Positions 34,922 through 44,139 of a stretch of 64,000 nt of DNA are shown one piece after another. Source of the DNA: Nitrospira sp. (GTDB taxonomy: Bacteria; Nitrospirota; Nitrospiria; Nitrospirales; Nitrospiraceae); contig JARFXP010000004.1 of the NCBI GenBank assembly GCA_029194675.1, forward strand, positions 62,001 to 126,000, written 5' to 3'. The position numbers and the translations under genes were made by a program. The stretch's first letter is position 1; the number at the start of each line of letters is the position of its first letter. The notes beneath the pieces are model-generated. The model made no database searches. It was not told the origin of the DNA and saw only the letters and a program-made list of their open reading frames with translations.

Positions 34922-35371
34922 ATGCTAGGATGCCGACCGATGGATGGGCTCCTTTCGGCGGTTCAGCAGTATGTGTCGACCGAAACCCTGGTTACGCTGA
35001 CGGCCCTCTCGATTGTCTTCTTTGTCGGATCGCTGATTGCCATCCCGTTCATCCTCGTCCGGCTTCCAACAGATTTCTTCGACACCCGTGTGCCGCGGCT
35101 CTGGATGGAAAATCATCATCCGGTGCTACGGTTGATCGGCCATATCGTAAAGAACGTCATCGGGGCCATCTTTCTGTTCGCCGGATTCTTGATGTTGTTC
35201 TTACCGGGTCAAGGCATTCTCACGATGTTGATCGGCGTGACGATGCTCGACTTTCCCGGAAAGCGCAAGTTGGAAGCAAAAATGATCGGTCAACCGGCTA
35301 TCCTGAGTGCCATCAACAACATGCGTCGGAAGTTTGGAACGCCGCCGCTCACGATTGCGCCGGATCCGTAA
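34922..35371 (+). CDS. PGPGW-type membrane protein
   Basis: The 149-residue protein has helices at ~20-45 and ~72-105. The second contains the F-L-P-G-Q-G-I-L-T-M-L-I-G variant of the PGPGW motif. The tail is basic (D-F-P-G-K-R-K-L-E-A-K). CAGGAGCAC before ATG 34922 supports this start over 34940. An inner-membrane protein family of unknown role. Confidence 0.7.
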   Translation: MLGCRPMDGLLSAVQQYVSTETLVTLTALSIVFFVGSLIAIPFILVRLPTDFFDTRVPRLWMENHHPVLRLIGHIVKNVIGAIFLFAGFLMLFLPGQGILTMLIGVTMLDFPGKRKLEAKMIGQPAILSAINNMRRKFGTPPLTIAPDP

Positions 35372-35462
35372 GGTTCAAGTCCTCAGCAATTAGTGGCCGG
35401 CTACGAAGAACCCAAGTCCTCGACAGCAGATTGCTGATACGCAATGGCCATTGGCTACACGC

Positions 35463-38120
35463 ATGTCTGAGTCTAACCCCACTAGAAAAACGCTCTACCT
35501 GATCGACGGCAGTGCCTACATCTATCGTGCCTTCTTTGCTCTGCCGGCACTCAATAATTCCAAAGGTCTCCAGACCAATGCTGTCTACGGGTTCATGACT
35601 ACGCTACTCAAGATCATGCGCGAACACAAACCGGATGGTCTGGCCGTGGCCTTCGACGAAAAGGGTCCGACACTCAGGCACGAGGAGTTCAAAGAGTATA
35701 AAGCACAGCGTCCACCGATGCCGGACGGAATGAAGGCGCAGATCCCCTATATTCATCGGGTGGTGGAGGCGCTGAATATTCCCGCAGTGAGGCAGGCCGG
35801 ATACGAAGCAGACGATCTGATCGGCACCTTGGCCCGGCAAGCCGAGCAAGCCGGCTACGACGTTGTCATCGTCACCGGTGACAAGGACATGCTCCAGCTC
35901 GTGACCCCACGTGTGCGGATCTACGATCCCGTGAAAGACAAATGGTCAGGCGAAGCGGAATGTGCTGCGAAATTCGGCGTCGAGCCGGGCCGCGTCATCG
36001 AAGTCATGGGCCTGATGGGCGACAGCAGTGATAACATTCCTGGTGTGAAGGGCATCGGCGAGAAGACCGCGATGAAGCTGATCGAGCAGTTCGGGACGAT
36101 CGATGAACTGCTTCGCCGCCTCGACGAGGTCACGCCTACCCGCGTCAAGACGCTCCTCACCGAACAGGCGGACAACGCGCGACTCAGCCGGAAACTGGCG
36201 ACCATCGATACCCAGAGTCCGGTGGAGTTCCATCCCGACTCATATCGGATCAAGGCGCCGCATGACGACCAGCTGACCGATTTGTTGCGCGAGCTGGAAT
36301 TCACGTCCCTCCTCAAGAGTCTCCAACCCTCGCCGAAGCAGCCGGTGGCGAAGTTCCGAGCGACCGTCATCATCGCGGACGAAACGACCGCAAGGCGATT
36401 CGTCGATGGTATACCGAAAGCTGGTCCCCTCGGTGTGCACTGTTTGCTAACCGGCCGGCCAGGTATTCACGCCGACATCCTAGGCCTGGCCCTCTCCCCC
36501 GGCGAACAGACAGGCTTTATTCCGATCGACGTGCACATGTTCATGCAGCCGATCATTGCCGTCTTGCATGACATGCACAGGCCGAAGATCGTGCATGACC
36601 TCAAAGCCATCCTGCTGGCCTTTCACAGAATCGGCGTCACCCTGGCCCCACCATACGTGGACACGATGATCGCGGACTATTTGCTCAACCCCAACCGCCG
36701 TGACCATAGCCTCGACACAATCATGCTGGAGCGATTAGGCAAACGACTGGGATCGAAAAAGCCGGAGAAGGCCCACCCGCCGTCCCTCTTCGAAGTGGAC
36801 CCCGGGTCGCGTGAGGCAGCGGCGGAAGCCTCCGCTGCCCTGACCAAACTCGAGCCGATCCTGACGGCACAGTTGGCGGAACAAGGGAGCTTGAAACTCT
36901 TCACCGATGTCGAGATACCGCTCGTACCGGTCCTGGCAAACATCGAGCGGAACGGGTTCTTGCTCGATGTCGAAGGGCTGCACGAACTGAGCAAGGAACT
37001 CGAACGGGAGCTCGACCGGATGATGGAAACCATCGCCCGGTTGGCCGGCGGCGAGTTCAACATCAATTCACCGAAACAGCTCGCCACCGTTCTCTTCGAG
37101 AAGCTCGGCTTAAAGCCGCTTCGCAAGACCAAGACCGGTTACTCCACCGACGAAGATACGCTCACACAACTTGCGGCACAACATGAGCTACCCGCACAGA
37201 TTCTGAGTTACCGGAGCCTCAGCAAACTCAAGTCGACATACGTGGATGCGCTGCCGGAACTGATACATCCCGACACGAAACGGCTTCACACTTCGCTGAA
37301 CCAGACTGTCGCGGCAACGGGACGACTCTCGTCCACCGATCCGAATCTCCAAAACATCCCTGTGAAAGGCGACTATGGACTCCGCATCCGCGAAGCGTTC
37401 ATCGTTCCCAAAGGCCATGAATTGCTCTGTGCCGACTACAGTCAGATCGAACCGCGTATCCTCGCCCATCTCTCGCAAGATCCGCGATTGTTGTCTGTCT
37501 TTACCAAAGGGGAGGACATTCATATGGCCACGGCCATGGAAATCTTCAGCCTTCCCTCCAATCAGATCACCAGAGACATGCGCCGCGCTGCCAAGACAGT
37601 GGTCTTCGGCATCGTCTATGGAATCAGTCCGTTCGGTCTGTCTCAAAATCTCGGCGTACCTCAGGCCGAGGCAAAACAGTACATCGACACCTTCTTTGAG
37701 CGGTTCCCGGCAGTGCGGGCCCTAATGGATCGGAATATCGCCGAAGGACGAGAGAAGGGCTACACCACCACAATCCTTGGTCGTCGCCGGCCCATTCCAG
37801 AACTCCAGAGTAGCGATCCGATACAACGCGGCATCGGCGAACGCATGGCGGTGAACAGCCCCATCCAAGGCGCCGCTGCGGACTTGATCAAAGTCGCGAT
37901 GATCAACGTCCACAAGAAACTCCATGATGAGCTGCCGCACGTGAAGCTGATCCTTCAAGTTCACGACGAGCTGATCTTCGAAGTGCCGGATCACGATCTT
38001 GAGGAAACGAAGCGGCTGGTAAAACAGGAGATGGAAGACGTCGGCGAGCAGTTGGGCCTATCGGTGCCGCTCAAGGTCGCTCTCGGCGTCGGCAAAAACT
38101 GGCGCATGGCGCATCCCTAA
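35463..38120 (+). CDS. polA: DNA polymerase I
   Basis: The protein has 885 residues from ATG 35463. The 5'-nuclease domain (~1-290) has L-I-D-G-S-A-Y-I-Y-R-A-F-F, Y-E-A-D-D-L-I-G-T and V-T-G-D-K-D-M-L-Q-L. In the middle domain the proofreading carboxylates are missing: the strand expected to carry D-x-E reads G-V-H-C-L-L-T-G, and exo II/III acids are also replaced. The polymerase domain has T-G-R-L-S-S-T-D-P-N-L-Q-N, motif A D-Y-S-Q-I-E-P-R (Pro where Leu is usual), motif B R-R-A-A-K-T-V-V-F-G-I-V-Y-G and motif C V-H-D-E-L. Gap filling and Okazaki fragment maturation are expected, without 3'-5' proofreading. Confidence 0.95.
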   Translation: MSESNPTRKTLYLIDGSAYIYRAFFALPALNNSKGLQTNAVYGFMTTLLKIMREHKPDGLAVAFDEKGPTLRHEEFKEYKAQRPPMPDGMKAQIPYIHRVVEALNIPAVRQAGYEADDLIGTLARQAEQAGYDVVIVTGDKDMLQLVTPRVRIYDPVKDKWSGEAECAAKFGVEPGRVIEVMGLMGDSSDNIPGVKGIGEKTAMKLIEQFGTIDELLRRLDEVTPTRVKTLLTEQADNARLSRKLATIDTQSPVEFHPDSYRIKAPHDDQLTDLLRELEFTSLLKSLQPSPKQPVAKFRATVIIADETTARRFVDGIPKAGPLGVHCLLTGRPGIHADILGLALSPGEQTGFIPIDVHMFMQPIIAVLHDMHRPKIVHDLKAILLAFHRIGVTLAPPYVDTMIADYLLNPNRRDHSLDTIMLERLGKRLGSKKPEKAHPPSLFEVDPGSREAAAEASAALTKLEPILTAQLAEQGSLKLFTDVEIPLVPVLANIERNGFLLDVEGLHELSKELERELDRMMETIARLAGGEFNINSPKQLATVLFEKLGLKPLRKTKTGYSTDEDTLTQLAAQHELPAQILSYRSLSKLKSTYVDALPELIHPDTKRLHTSLNQTVAATGRLSSTDPNLQNIPVKGDYGLRIREAFIVPKGHELLCADYSQIEPRILAHLSQDPRLLSVFTKGEDIHMATAMEIFSLPSNQITRDMRRAAKTVVFGIVYGISPFGLSQNLGVPQAEAKQYIDTFFERFPAVRALMDRNIAEGREKGYTTTILGRRRPIPELQSSDPIQRGIGERMAVNSPIQGAAADLIKVAMINVHKKLHDELPHVKLILQVHDELIFEVPDHDLEETKRLVKQEMEDVGEQLGLSVPLKVALGVGKNWRMAHP

Positions 38121-38144
38121 CTCACATCATATGCGAGGTGATCT

Positions 38145-38402
38145 ATGTTGACCATACGAATTTCAGTTGCGTGGACAATAGCCGTCGTCAGTCTTGGGGC
38201 CCTCGGGCTTTTGCTGCTCCTTAGCCAGCCGTTCGCCGCCAAAGCGCAAGAGTCAAAACGCTTTCAGTATGAAATCGTCGAAGTACTTCCCGATACCCAA
38301 AATATGCAAACTAAGTTAAACGAGTATGGGGCAGGCGGATGGGAATTGGTGGCGGTCTCGATGGGGAACATGACGGAGCCAAGACTGATCTTTAAGAAGT
38401 GA
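38145..38402 (+). CDS. Small exported DUF4177-like protein
   Basis: The 85-residue protein has an N-terminal hydrophobic signal or anchor (A-V-V-S-L-G-A-L-G-L-L-L-L-L-S, A-K-A cleavage). A short domain F-Q-Y-E-I-V-E-V...L-N-E-Y-G-A-G-G-W-E-L-V-A-V follows, the G-W-E-L signature of DUF4177. GAGGTGATCT precedes the ATG. It follows polA by 24 bp. Role unknown. Confidence 0.7.
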   Translation: MLTIRISVAWTIAVVSLGALGLLLLLSQPFAAKAQESKRFQYEIVEVLPDTQNMQTKLNEYGAGGWELVAVSMGNMTEPRLIFKK

Positions 38403-38493
38403 CTCTGGAAGCGTCTTAGAGCTGAGTCGGCAGAAATTCTAGATCGACGCTACCGTCTTTCGAACTCGCGGCAATTTCACGTAATAGCCACCC

Positions 38494-38510
38494 GCTGACT
38501 CTTAATCAGC
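38494..38510 (+). repeat. tRNA-Lys(CUU) anticodon-arm fragment 1
   Basis: GCTGACTCTTAATCAGC forms a 5-bp stem with the 7-nt loop CTCTTAA, exactly a tRNA-Lys anticodon arm (CUU). The rest of a tRNA is absent. Related fragments lie at 42381 and 45822. Confidence 0.55.
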
Positions 38511-38611
38511 GAGTCACGTTCTTATGTCAGAAGGAAGGAGCCCTTGGGTCGCGCCCGTCTCACCAGGTGCGGCCCGTGTCTTCAGCTATTTCCCACTTTC
38601 GGACAGCAACA

Positions 38612-40582
38612 TTAGGCGGTTCTGATCGCCCGGACCTCCCCGGCACGATCATCAACCGGGATCATGGGCAGTTCGTCCGGGTTCTTCACTGGCAGCCTGC
38701 GGAGGTGATCCATGATTGCTTGCCATTCCTTGATCTCACGGACCGCGTCTTTCCCTATCCCCGTGGCAAGACTGCCCTTGTCCGTCATGCCCGGCGGCGG
38801 CAGCAGATATGGTGTGTTGCTGTCGCGAGGAGCATCGAGTGCTTCGACTCTTGATTTGAGCGGCTGACCATCCTTGTTCTTGGGTACGAGAGCGAGCTTG
38901 CCCTTGGTGTACGTCGGGATGGCCATGATAATCAGACCGAGATAAAGTGGACACGTGAGGCTATACAAGCGTTCGTCCTTCCCGCTCATGTCGATCGCGC
39001 GGTAGCCGAGGTCGAGGTTTCCGATCTCAATGGCCGTCACGATGTCAAACTTTTGGCGCGACTGGTCGTAGCGGAACCTCATGCCTGAAGTACGGGGGAA
39101 ATACTCGCCGGGGTGGGCGGGGTTGTCCACGAGACAAAATTCGAGCAGATTCTTCAACTCCTGGCCTGTGAAGTAGCCGGTCACGAGCGCGCTGCCGGGC
39201 GTGGTATCCACGGCACCGGCGCCGAGTGGCGCCACGGCAAACACATCGTAGACTGTTTGCACGCCTGACTTGCCTCGTTTGAAGCCGGCGCGCATCATCC
39301 CATTGGCCGTGAACCCGATGTCCGCTTTCGTGGCGTTTCTGAACGCGTCGGTGCAGAGGTTAGCCAAGAGTGTGCTGGCGGCGATGTCAGTGAAGGTGTT
39401 GGGCAAATCCTGTGGCGCGACCGCCAACGGCTGATCGACACGATAGCCGCGCGAAGCGAATACGGCCTCGGTGACCGTCTTCTTGAGCTTCTCGATCTCG
39501 TCGGCGATAACACGGTCTCCGGCAATGGCGTCGTCGATCCGATACAGTTGGTACGACTCGACCTTCAGCGTGCTGCCATCCAATGTGATCACCAGTTCGC
39601 CGAGGTTCTCCCCTTCCTTCCCGGTCTGGACCACGGGCGTGCGGTTGTTGACGATGATGGCTTTTTGCAGCGCGGTATGGCTGTGGCCGCCGATCACCAC
39701 GTCGATGCCCGGCACGGCCTTAGCCAATCGCACGTCATCGCCGTCGGTGAAACGCCCGTCCTTTCCTTTCTCCAAACCGCCATGGCTAAGACAGATGACC
39801 ACATCCACTTTCTCTTCCTCGCGGAGGGTTTTCACTATCTCCTTGGAAGTCTCGATGGCGTCGAAGAACGAAACCGCACCGCCAGTGGTGTAAAACTGGG
39901 CCTCTTTTCCGAGTACGCCGAAGAGGCCGAAGCGAAGGCCCCCTCGCTCAATCACGAGATGCCGGCGGATCACCCCCTCTTTGGCCAGGCGCTGGAGATC
40001 GGCCAGCGTGGCGTGATTCGCCGCGAAGTTGCTATTCGCGGACAGTACCGACGGAACCCGGCCTGCGTTGGCCGCCACACCGATGGCCTTGCCCAAACCG
40101 TCAGGCCCGAGGTCGAACTCATGGTTGCCGAAGGTGGTGGCGTCATAACCCATTTGGGACATGAGTTGCAGCTCGCCGCCGGTCTCACGCGTGGCAGCGC
40201 CGAATGCGGTCCCCATGCTGAAGTCGCCCGCGTCAAGCACTAATACCGGACCCTGATCTTTGCGCGCCTGCTTCCTCTTCGCGATGAGTGTGGCCAGGCG
40301 AACCCAACCGCCCTGGGTCTGGTCGTCGTTGAGCGTGAACGGGGTGTAGTCAGCGGCGGGACCCATGCCGATGAAGCTCGAATGCATGTCGTTTGTGTGC
40401 AGGATGGTGAAGGTCTTCTTCCCGCCCGAGGCGGCTGAAAGCACCCCAGGTAAGAAGATCGTTACGCCGACTGCCGCTGATCCAACCAGGAACTCGCGAC
40501 GGGAGAGTGTGTTGTGTGACGGAAGGGTGTCCACCTCTTTCCCGTCGGCTATTGCGGGCACTTCTCCATGTGTGGTTTTCAT
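38612..40582 (-). CDS. Tat-exported bifunctional UDP-sugar hydrolase/5'-nucleotidase-like protein
   Basis: From ATG 40582 (after AGGAGGCAACC) the protein has 656 residues. A Tat signal S-R-R-E-F-L-V-G-S-A-A-V-G-V lies near 28-50. The calcineurin-like metallophosphatase domain has I-L-H-T-N-D-M-H-S, D-A-G-D-F, G-N-H-E-F-D and G-G-H-S-H-T (two-metal site). It is followed by a 5-nucleotidase C-terminal domain (~410-560) and a ~100-residue unassigned tail. It should hydrolyse nucleotides or related phosphoesters in the periplasm. Confidence 0.88.
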   Translation of the reverse strand: MKTTHGEVPAIADGKEVDTLPSHNTLSRREFLVGSAAVGVTIFLPGVLSAASGGKKTFTILHTNDMHSSFIGMGPAADYTPFTLNDDQTQGGWVRLATLIAKRKQARKDQGPVLVLDAGDFSMGTAFGAATRETGGELQLMSQMGYDATTFGNHEFDLGPDGLGKAIGVAANAGRVPSVLSANSNFAANHATLADLQRLAKEGVIRRHLVIERGGLRFGLFGVLGKEAQFYTTGGAVSFFDAIETSKEIVKTLREEEKVDVVICLSHGGLEKGKDGRFTDGDDVRLAKAVPGIDVVIGGHSHTALQKAIIVNNRTPVVQTGKEGENLGELVITLDGSTLKVESYQLYRIDDAIAGDRVIADEIEKLKKTVTEAVFASRGYRVDQPLAVAPQDLPNTFTDIAASTLLANLCTDAFRNATKADIGFTANGMMRAGFKRGKSGVQTVYDVFAVAPLGAGAVDTTPGSALVTGYFTGQELKNLLEFCLVDNPAHPGEYFPRTSGMRFRYDQSRQKFDIVTAIEIGNLDLGYRAIDMSGKDERLYSLTCPLYLGLIIMAIPTYTKGKLALVPKNKDGQPLKSRVEALDAPRDSNTPYLLPPPGMTDKGSLATGIGKDAVREIKEWQAIMDHLRRLPVKNPDELPMIPVDDRAGEVRAIRTA

Positions 40583-40770
40583 GGTTGCCTCCTGTGCATT
40601 GCCGCGTCCGCCTCCACGACGAGGGGCGCAGCGTTGAAGAGTCAGCTTAGTGGTCGGTGAAAGCCAAAGGCCCTTCTCTCTCTGGCGCGCCGTGACTCTA
40701 TGCTCTTTCCGCAAAGGGGGTCAATTTATATCGATGCGCAGGTATGTGCTGGGTAGCCGGTAAGCGACAA

Positions 40771-42203
40771 GTGTCAACACATCGCTGACACATGAATTGG
40801 TCTTCATGCGCGACAAGACATCGCTGACTGTACCCAGTTGACCCTCCGACACTCGTGCGGAAGTCACCGGACGACGCATGACTTCAGAGCAAAGGAGTGC
40901 AGGCCTTTTCACGGAGGCGATAGGCTCGATGCACAATCCGTTTGAGGCGCCCCTGTTGGGACGCAGTCCAGTACACCGAAAGAGTTTGCGGGCCGGTCCG
41001 AATGACCACGCGGACAAACTCATGGGCATAGCGCGGGGGGAGCCGAATCGTTTCGTTGAACACCTGGATGTGGCCGTTTTCATCGATTCTCCTGATCACC
41101 CAGATCTGTCCGCGACAGAGTGGCAACGGGTGGGGCATACGGAAGGGCACGGGCAACGGGCACCGAGGGCCGTTCAAGCGCGCGTACTGCCCCTGATGGA
41201 TCAGCCTGCGTGTGAGATAGGTGTTGTAGGCCACCTGAAAGGCGTGCGACCGAGCCCGCAGGTGCCGCAGGGTGCGGAAGCGATACCGCTGCCAGACCTT
41301 CTCCTGCCAGAGGCCGTTGTAGCGTTCGACGCGGGCGTTGGCGGCGGGTTGCCGCTCGGGCGTAAAGACCGGGATGACTCGACAGGCCAAGCAGAATCGG
41401 ATCAGTTGCCCCAGACTGCGAGGATAGAACCGGCCGCCCGTCAAGCTCATGTCGTTGTCCATTTGGACAAACCGAGGCCGGCCATGACGGTGCCAGTCCC
41501 GCGTCAGAAACGCCAGCACGCGCTGGACTCGTCGGTCGGGTTCCTCGGTCCCGCCGACCAGCCCCGTGGCTATGTCCTTGCGGTTCAAGATGACGACGGG
41601 CCGCCGAGCTCCCAGATAATGCCCGACAATGAAGTCGAGTTGGTGCACGTCGTTCTGGCGCCGGGCCGGAGGAGTGGGCAAGCTGGGACCGCGCCGAGAT
41701 CGGTCCCGTCGCCTGCGCGTGACCAGCTGGTGCCGGGCCAAGATTCGGTGAATGGTGCGGATACTGTGCACGGGGGACACCCCCACATCGGCCAACTCGT
41801 GTGCGATCGCTTCCGCGCCGTAAAACCCAAGCGGATTGCGCGGACTGGTGAGCCGAGCATGCGTTCGGATGACCGCCTGCTCGAACGTGGCCGACACACG
41901 CCGGGCTATCTGGTGCGGTCGTCGGGATCGCTCCAAAAACCACGTCGGGCCTCCTTGGCGATACCGCCGGATCCATTTGTGCCCCCACTCCCGACTTCGT
42001 CGCAGTCGTCGGGCAATCCAACTGATCGACCGCTGTTGCAGCCACCAGCCGACACATCGCTTGCGTTCCTCGATCAGCTCCGCACTTTTTTTGACTCATA
42101 TCCTTCCCCCCTGATGGACTGGAGGGTCCTTCTATCCGTTTTATCGGTGTCGGCCAAGTGTCATCGATGTCGTGTCAGTTTGGGTGTCAACGATGTGTTG
42201 TCA
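40771..42203 (-). mobile_element. IS481-like insertion element
   Basis: GTGTCAACACATCGCTGACAC at the left end and the inverted GTGTCAACGATGTGTTGTCA at 42184-42203 match at 18 of 20 positions. Each end also contains an inner GACATCG-TGAC repeat (about 40826 and 42160). One transposase gene occupies the interior. Target duplications were not resolved. Confidence 0.7.
40884..42099 (-). CDS. IS481-family transposase needing a frameshift at an A7 run
   Basis: The long frame (350 residues from a TTG at 41936) contains an integrase-type DDE core: H-Q-L-D-F-I-V-G-H-Y, M-D-N-D-M-S and E-R-Q-P-A-A-N-A-R-V-E-R-Y-N-G. The same frame extends upstream to 42095 as an HTH region (E-E-R-K-R-C-V-G-W-W-L-Q-Q-R-S-I-S-W-I-A-R-R-L), but a TGA closes it just before. 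The only ATG, at 42099, is one base out of frame. Between them is AAAAAAA (42092-42086). Loss of one A by slippage would give M-S-Q-K-S-A-E-L-I-E-E-R. Confidence 0.8.
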
Positions 42204-42257
42204 TGTGACCGGTAAGGGATAAACTCTCTCCCCTAATCGCGCTCAATGTCCTTGGCG

Positions 42258-42396
42258 CTGGTGCCAAGTTGGTGCCAAGACACCCTGACACACCATGACC
42301 CATGATGAGGTTCGCCTCACGAATCCTCACCTTTTGCTGATGATTCCTCTTGCTGAGTGTCCTGCGGTAGGGTTTCGGCCGGACTCTTAATCAGCA
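42258..42396 (+). repeat. Direct repeat R1 ending in a tRNA-Lys-like fragment
   Basis: About 138 bp align with R2 (45698-45836) at roughly 80% with small gaps. Shared blocks are TTGGTGCCAAG, ACACCCTGAC, GAGGTTCG, TCACGAATCC, CTTTTGCTG and GGGTTTCGGC. Both end GGACTCTTAATCAGC, the core of a tRNA-Lys(CUU) anticodon arm. Probable attachment-site relic. Confidence 0.65.
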
Positions 42397-42482
42397 GGTT
42401 ACCACTAGGCAGTGACTTATCTCTCAGTGTAGCCTCCATAGAACTGCTATGCGTGTATTTCGACACGAAGGAGGAGCGAAGA

Positions 42483-43954
42483 ATGAGCCTGCAAGAGTGC
42501 GACTTGGACACTGTTGGGCTTCTAACGAACCCGCTCGTCATAAAGGATCATGAGTGTATTTGGACAACTGCACGAGAAAATAAGACCGTTCCCGAGCCTC
42601 TTTATCGCTTCTATTGTGTCGCTAATTATTTTTCTTACAGTAGTGCACCCCGATTTCTTTCCGACAAGAGTGGCACCCTCTTTCCTTATCTCGAAAATCT
42701 CGGTCGTGGTATTAGGGATTCCTTTGAAGAAACAGAGGAACTGTTTCGCTCTATACAGAACGATCATGCAAAATCCTATTCCCCGGCGAAGAAAGTTAAG
42801 AAGGAAACCTGGGATCCCATGGCTGCGCACCAAGTACGGCGTTCATTCAGAAACTTAGTTGTGGTACTTACCGGTATCCTCGATCAATTCGCAGAGGTTT
42901 CCGCAATTTTCTTTTACGGCGAAATGGCTGATATCAAAGTAGGCCGTGCTTCTTTTACCGAGTTCATGAGTTTTGCCAAGAATCCTTTCCCGTCAACCCC
43001 AATAATTTCTTCACCTAGACAGGCCTTTATACAGAAATTGCACGTCTCCTTAGGGCGTGTCATCAGTTGAGCCATATGACCGAGGCGGCGAGATAGATAG
43101 CATCGAGGAAGTTATGCGCCCGGTTATCGTACCGTGTGGCAATGGCGCGGTCGTGCGTGAGTGTTGCGAAGAAATTCTCGATCAAATGTCTGGCCTTCTA
43201 CATGTCCTTCTCGTAGTCGCGCTGTTGCGTGCGATGTGATGTGGGTGGAATGACGGGTTTGACGCCGGCTTTTGCCCGCAGGGTGAGGACACGCTCCTGC
43301 GCATCATACGCGTTATCCGCCAGAAACGCCTGAACGGTTTCCAGGAGATTGGGCAGCAGCCTATCAGCCCCTTCCAGATCGTGGGCTTGCCCCGGCGTCA
43401 GGGAACCCGGTTGGATTGCCCAGCGCATCGCACGACGCATGGATTTTTGTCGTCAATCTGCCTTTTGAGCGCCCGCTGCATTCCGTTTCCCGGTCCCCCT
43501 TTTTGCCCCGGCGCTGTGCTGGTGGGCACGGACGATGGTGGAATCGATCATCGCGTCTTCGGCCAGATGTGCAAACATCCTTTGCCAGACGCCGCGGTTG
43601 CTCCAGCGTGTGTGACGTGTGTGGATCACCCGGAAAGCCCCGAACCGCTCCGGCCGATCGCGCCAGGCGATCCCGGCGCGGCAACGATAGAGAACCGCGT
43701 CAACACACAGCCGGTTCTCCTTGGCTGTCCCTCCGGCAGGTCCCTCCCGGCCAGGGAGAACATCCTTGATCCGTTCCCATTGCTCATCTCGCAACGCCTA
43801 GCGCCTTTGGGTCATTCATAAGCCTCTCCCCTGGCTCATGACTAGTGAATCACACGCACATTCTCATGTGAATCCGGAACATGATGGCGCTGCTAACGGA
43901 TGACACGCCCTAGATCCTTACTCGGCTCGAGATTTCGAACCTTTGCTACCCTGA
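42483..43954 (+). pseudogene. Unknown gene split by an IS5-type element
   Basis: The gene starts at ATG 42483 after GAGGAGCGAAGA. It encodes 190 residues up to 43052 with no family I recognise: soluble, with S-F-E-E-T-E-E-L-F-R-S-I-Q and R-R-S-F-R-N-L-V-V-V-L-T-G-I-L-D-Q-F-A-E-V. The IS occupies 43053-43910. Removing it with one TA joins codon TTA to GAT at 43913 and continues D-P-Y-S-A-R-D-F-E-P-L-L-P to TGA at 43952-43954, giving 203 residues. The truncated form runs on into the IS as G-R-V-I-S. Confidence 0.75.
43053..43910 (-). mobile_element. IS5-family (IS427-like) element with decayed transposase
   Basis: The ends GGGCGTGTCATC and GATGACACGCCC are perfect 12-bp inverted repeats flanked by TA. 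The minus strand encodes M-R-D-E-Q-W-E-R-I-K-D-V-L-P-G-R-E-G from 43794, then M-I-D-S-T-I-V-R-A-H. The K-I-H-A block is read in a different frame, and L-I-E-N-F-F-A-T-L lies near 43185. At least two frame changes and a stop break the transposase, so it is probably immobile. Confidence 0.85.
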
Positions 43955-44139
43955 TTCAAAAACCTCTTTCGCGATTCAGCGCAGAACGATAAGAGTGCCG
44001 CGCGGCTCCTTGAAAGCCTCCAGAGTGGTAGCGCCGTGTAGCCGGACTTGCAACGTTTTGATTATCCATTTATTTCCGTCGCAGAACGAACTAACAAACC
44101 GCGGGTCAAACACACCCACCTCGCGTCCCACTCTCGTTG
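43955..44139. other. Short spacer, nothing recognised
   Basis: Between the end of the split gene and the sulfatase stop. No feature was identified. Confidence 0.4.

Noticed and set aside
38494..38510. Functional tRNA-Lys
   Set aside because: Only the anticodon arm is present; D-arm, T-arm and acceptor stem are missing.
39548..40243. 231-codon plus-strand frame
   Set aside because: Antisense to the 5'-nucleotidase-like gene.
41080..42099. 339-codon minus-strand frame starting at the IS481 ATG
   Set aside because: It uses the wrong frame and has no family features. Only its start codon is of interest, for the slippage idea.
40878..42215. 445-codon open frame on the plus strand
   Set aside because: It is antisense to the IS481 transposase, which has clear catalytic motifs. 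Proline/arginine-rich composition is typical of a shadow frame.
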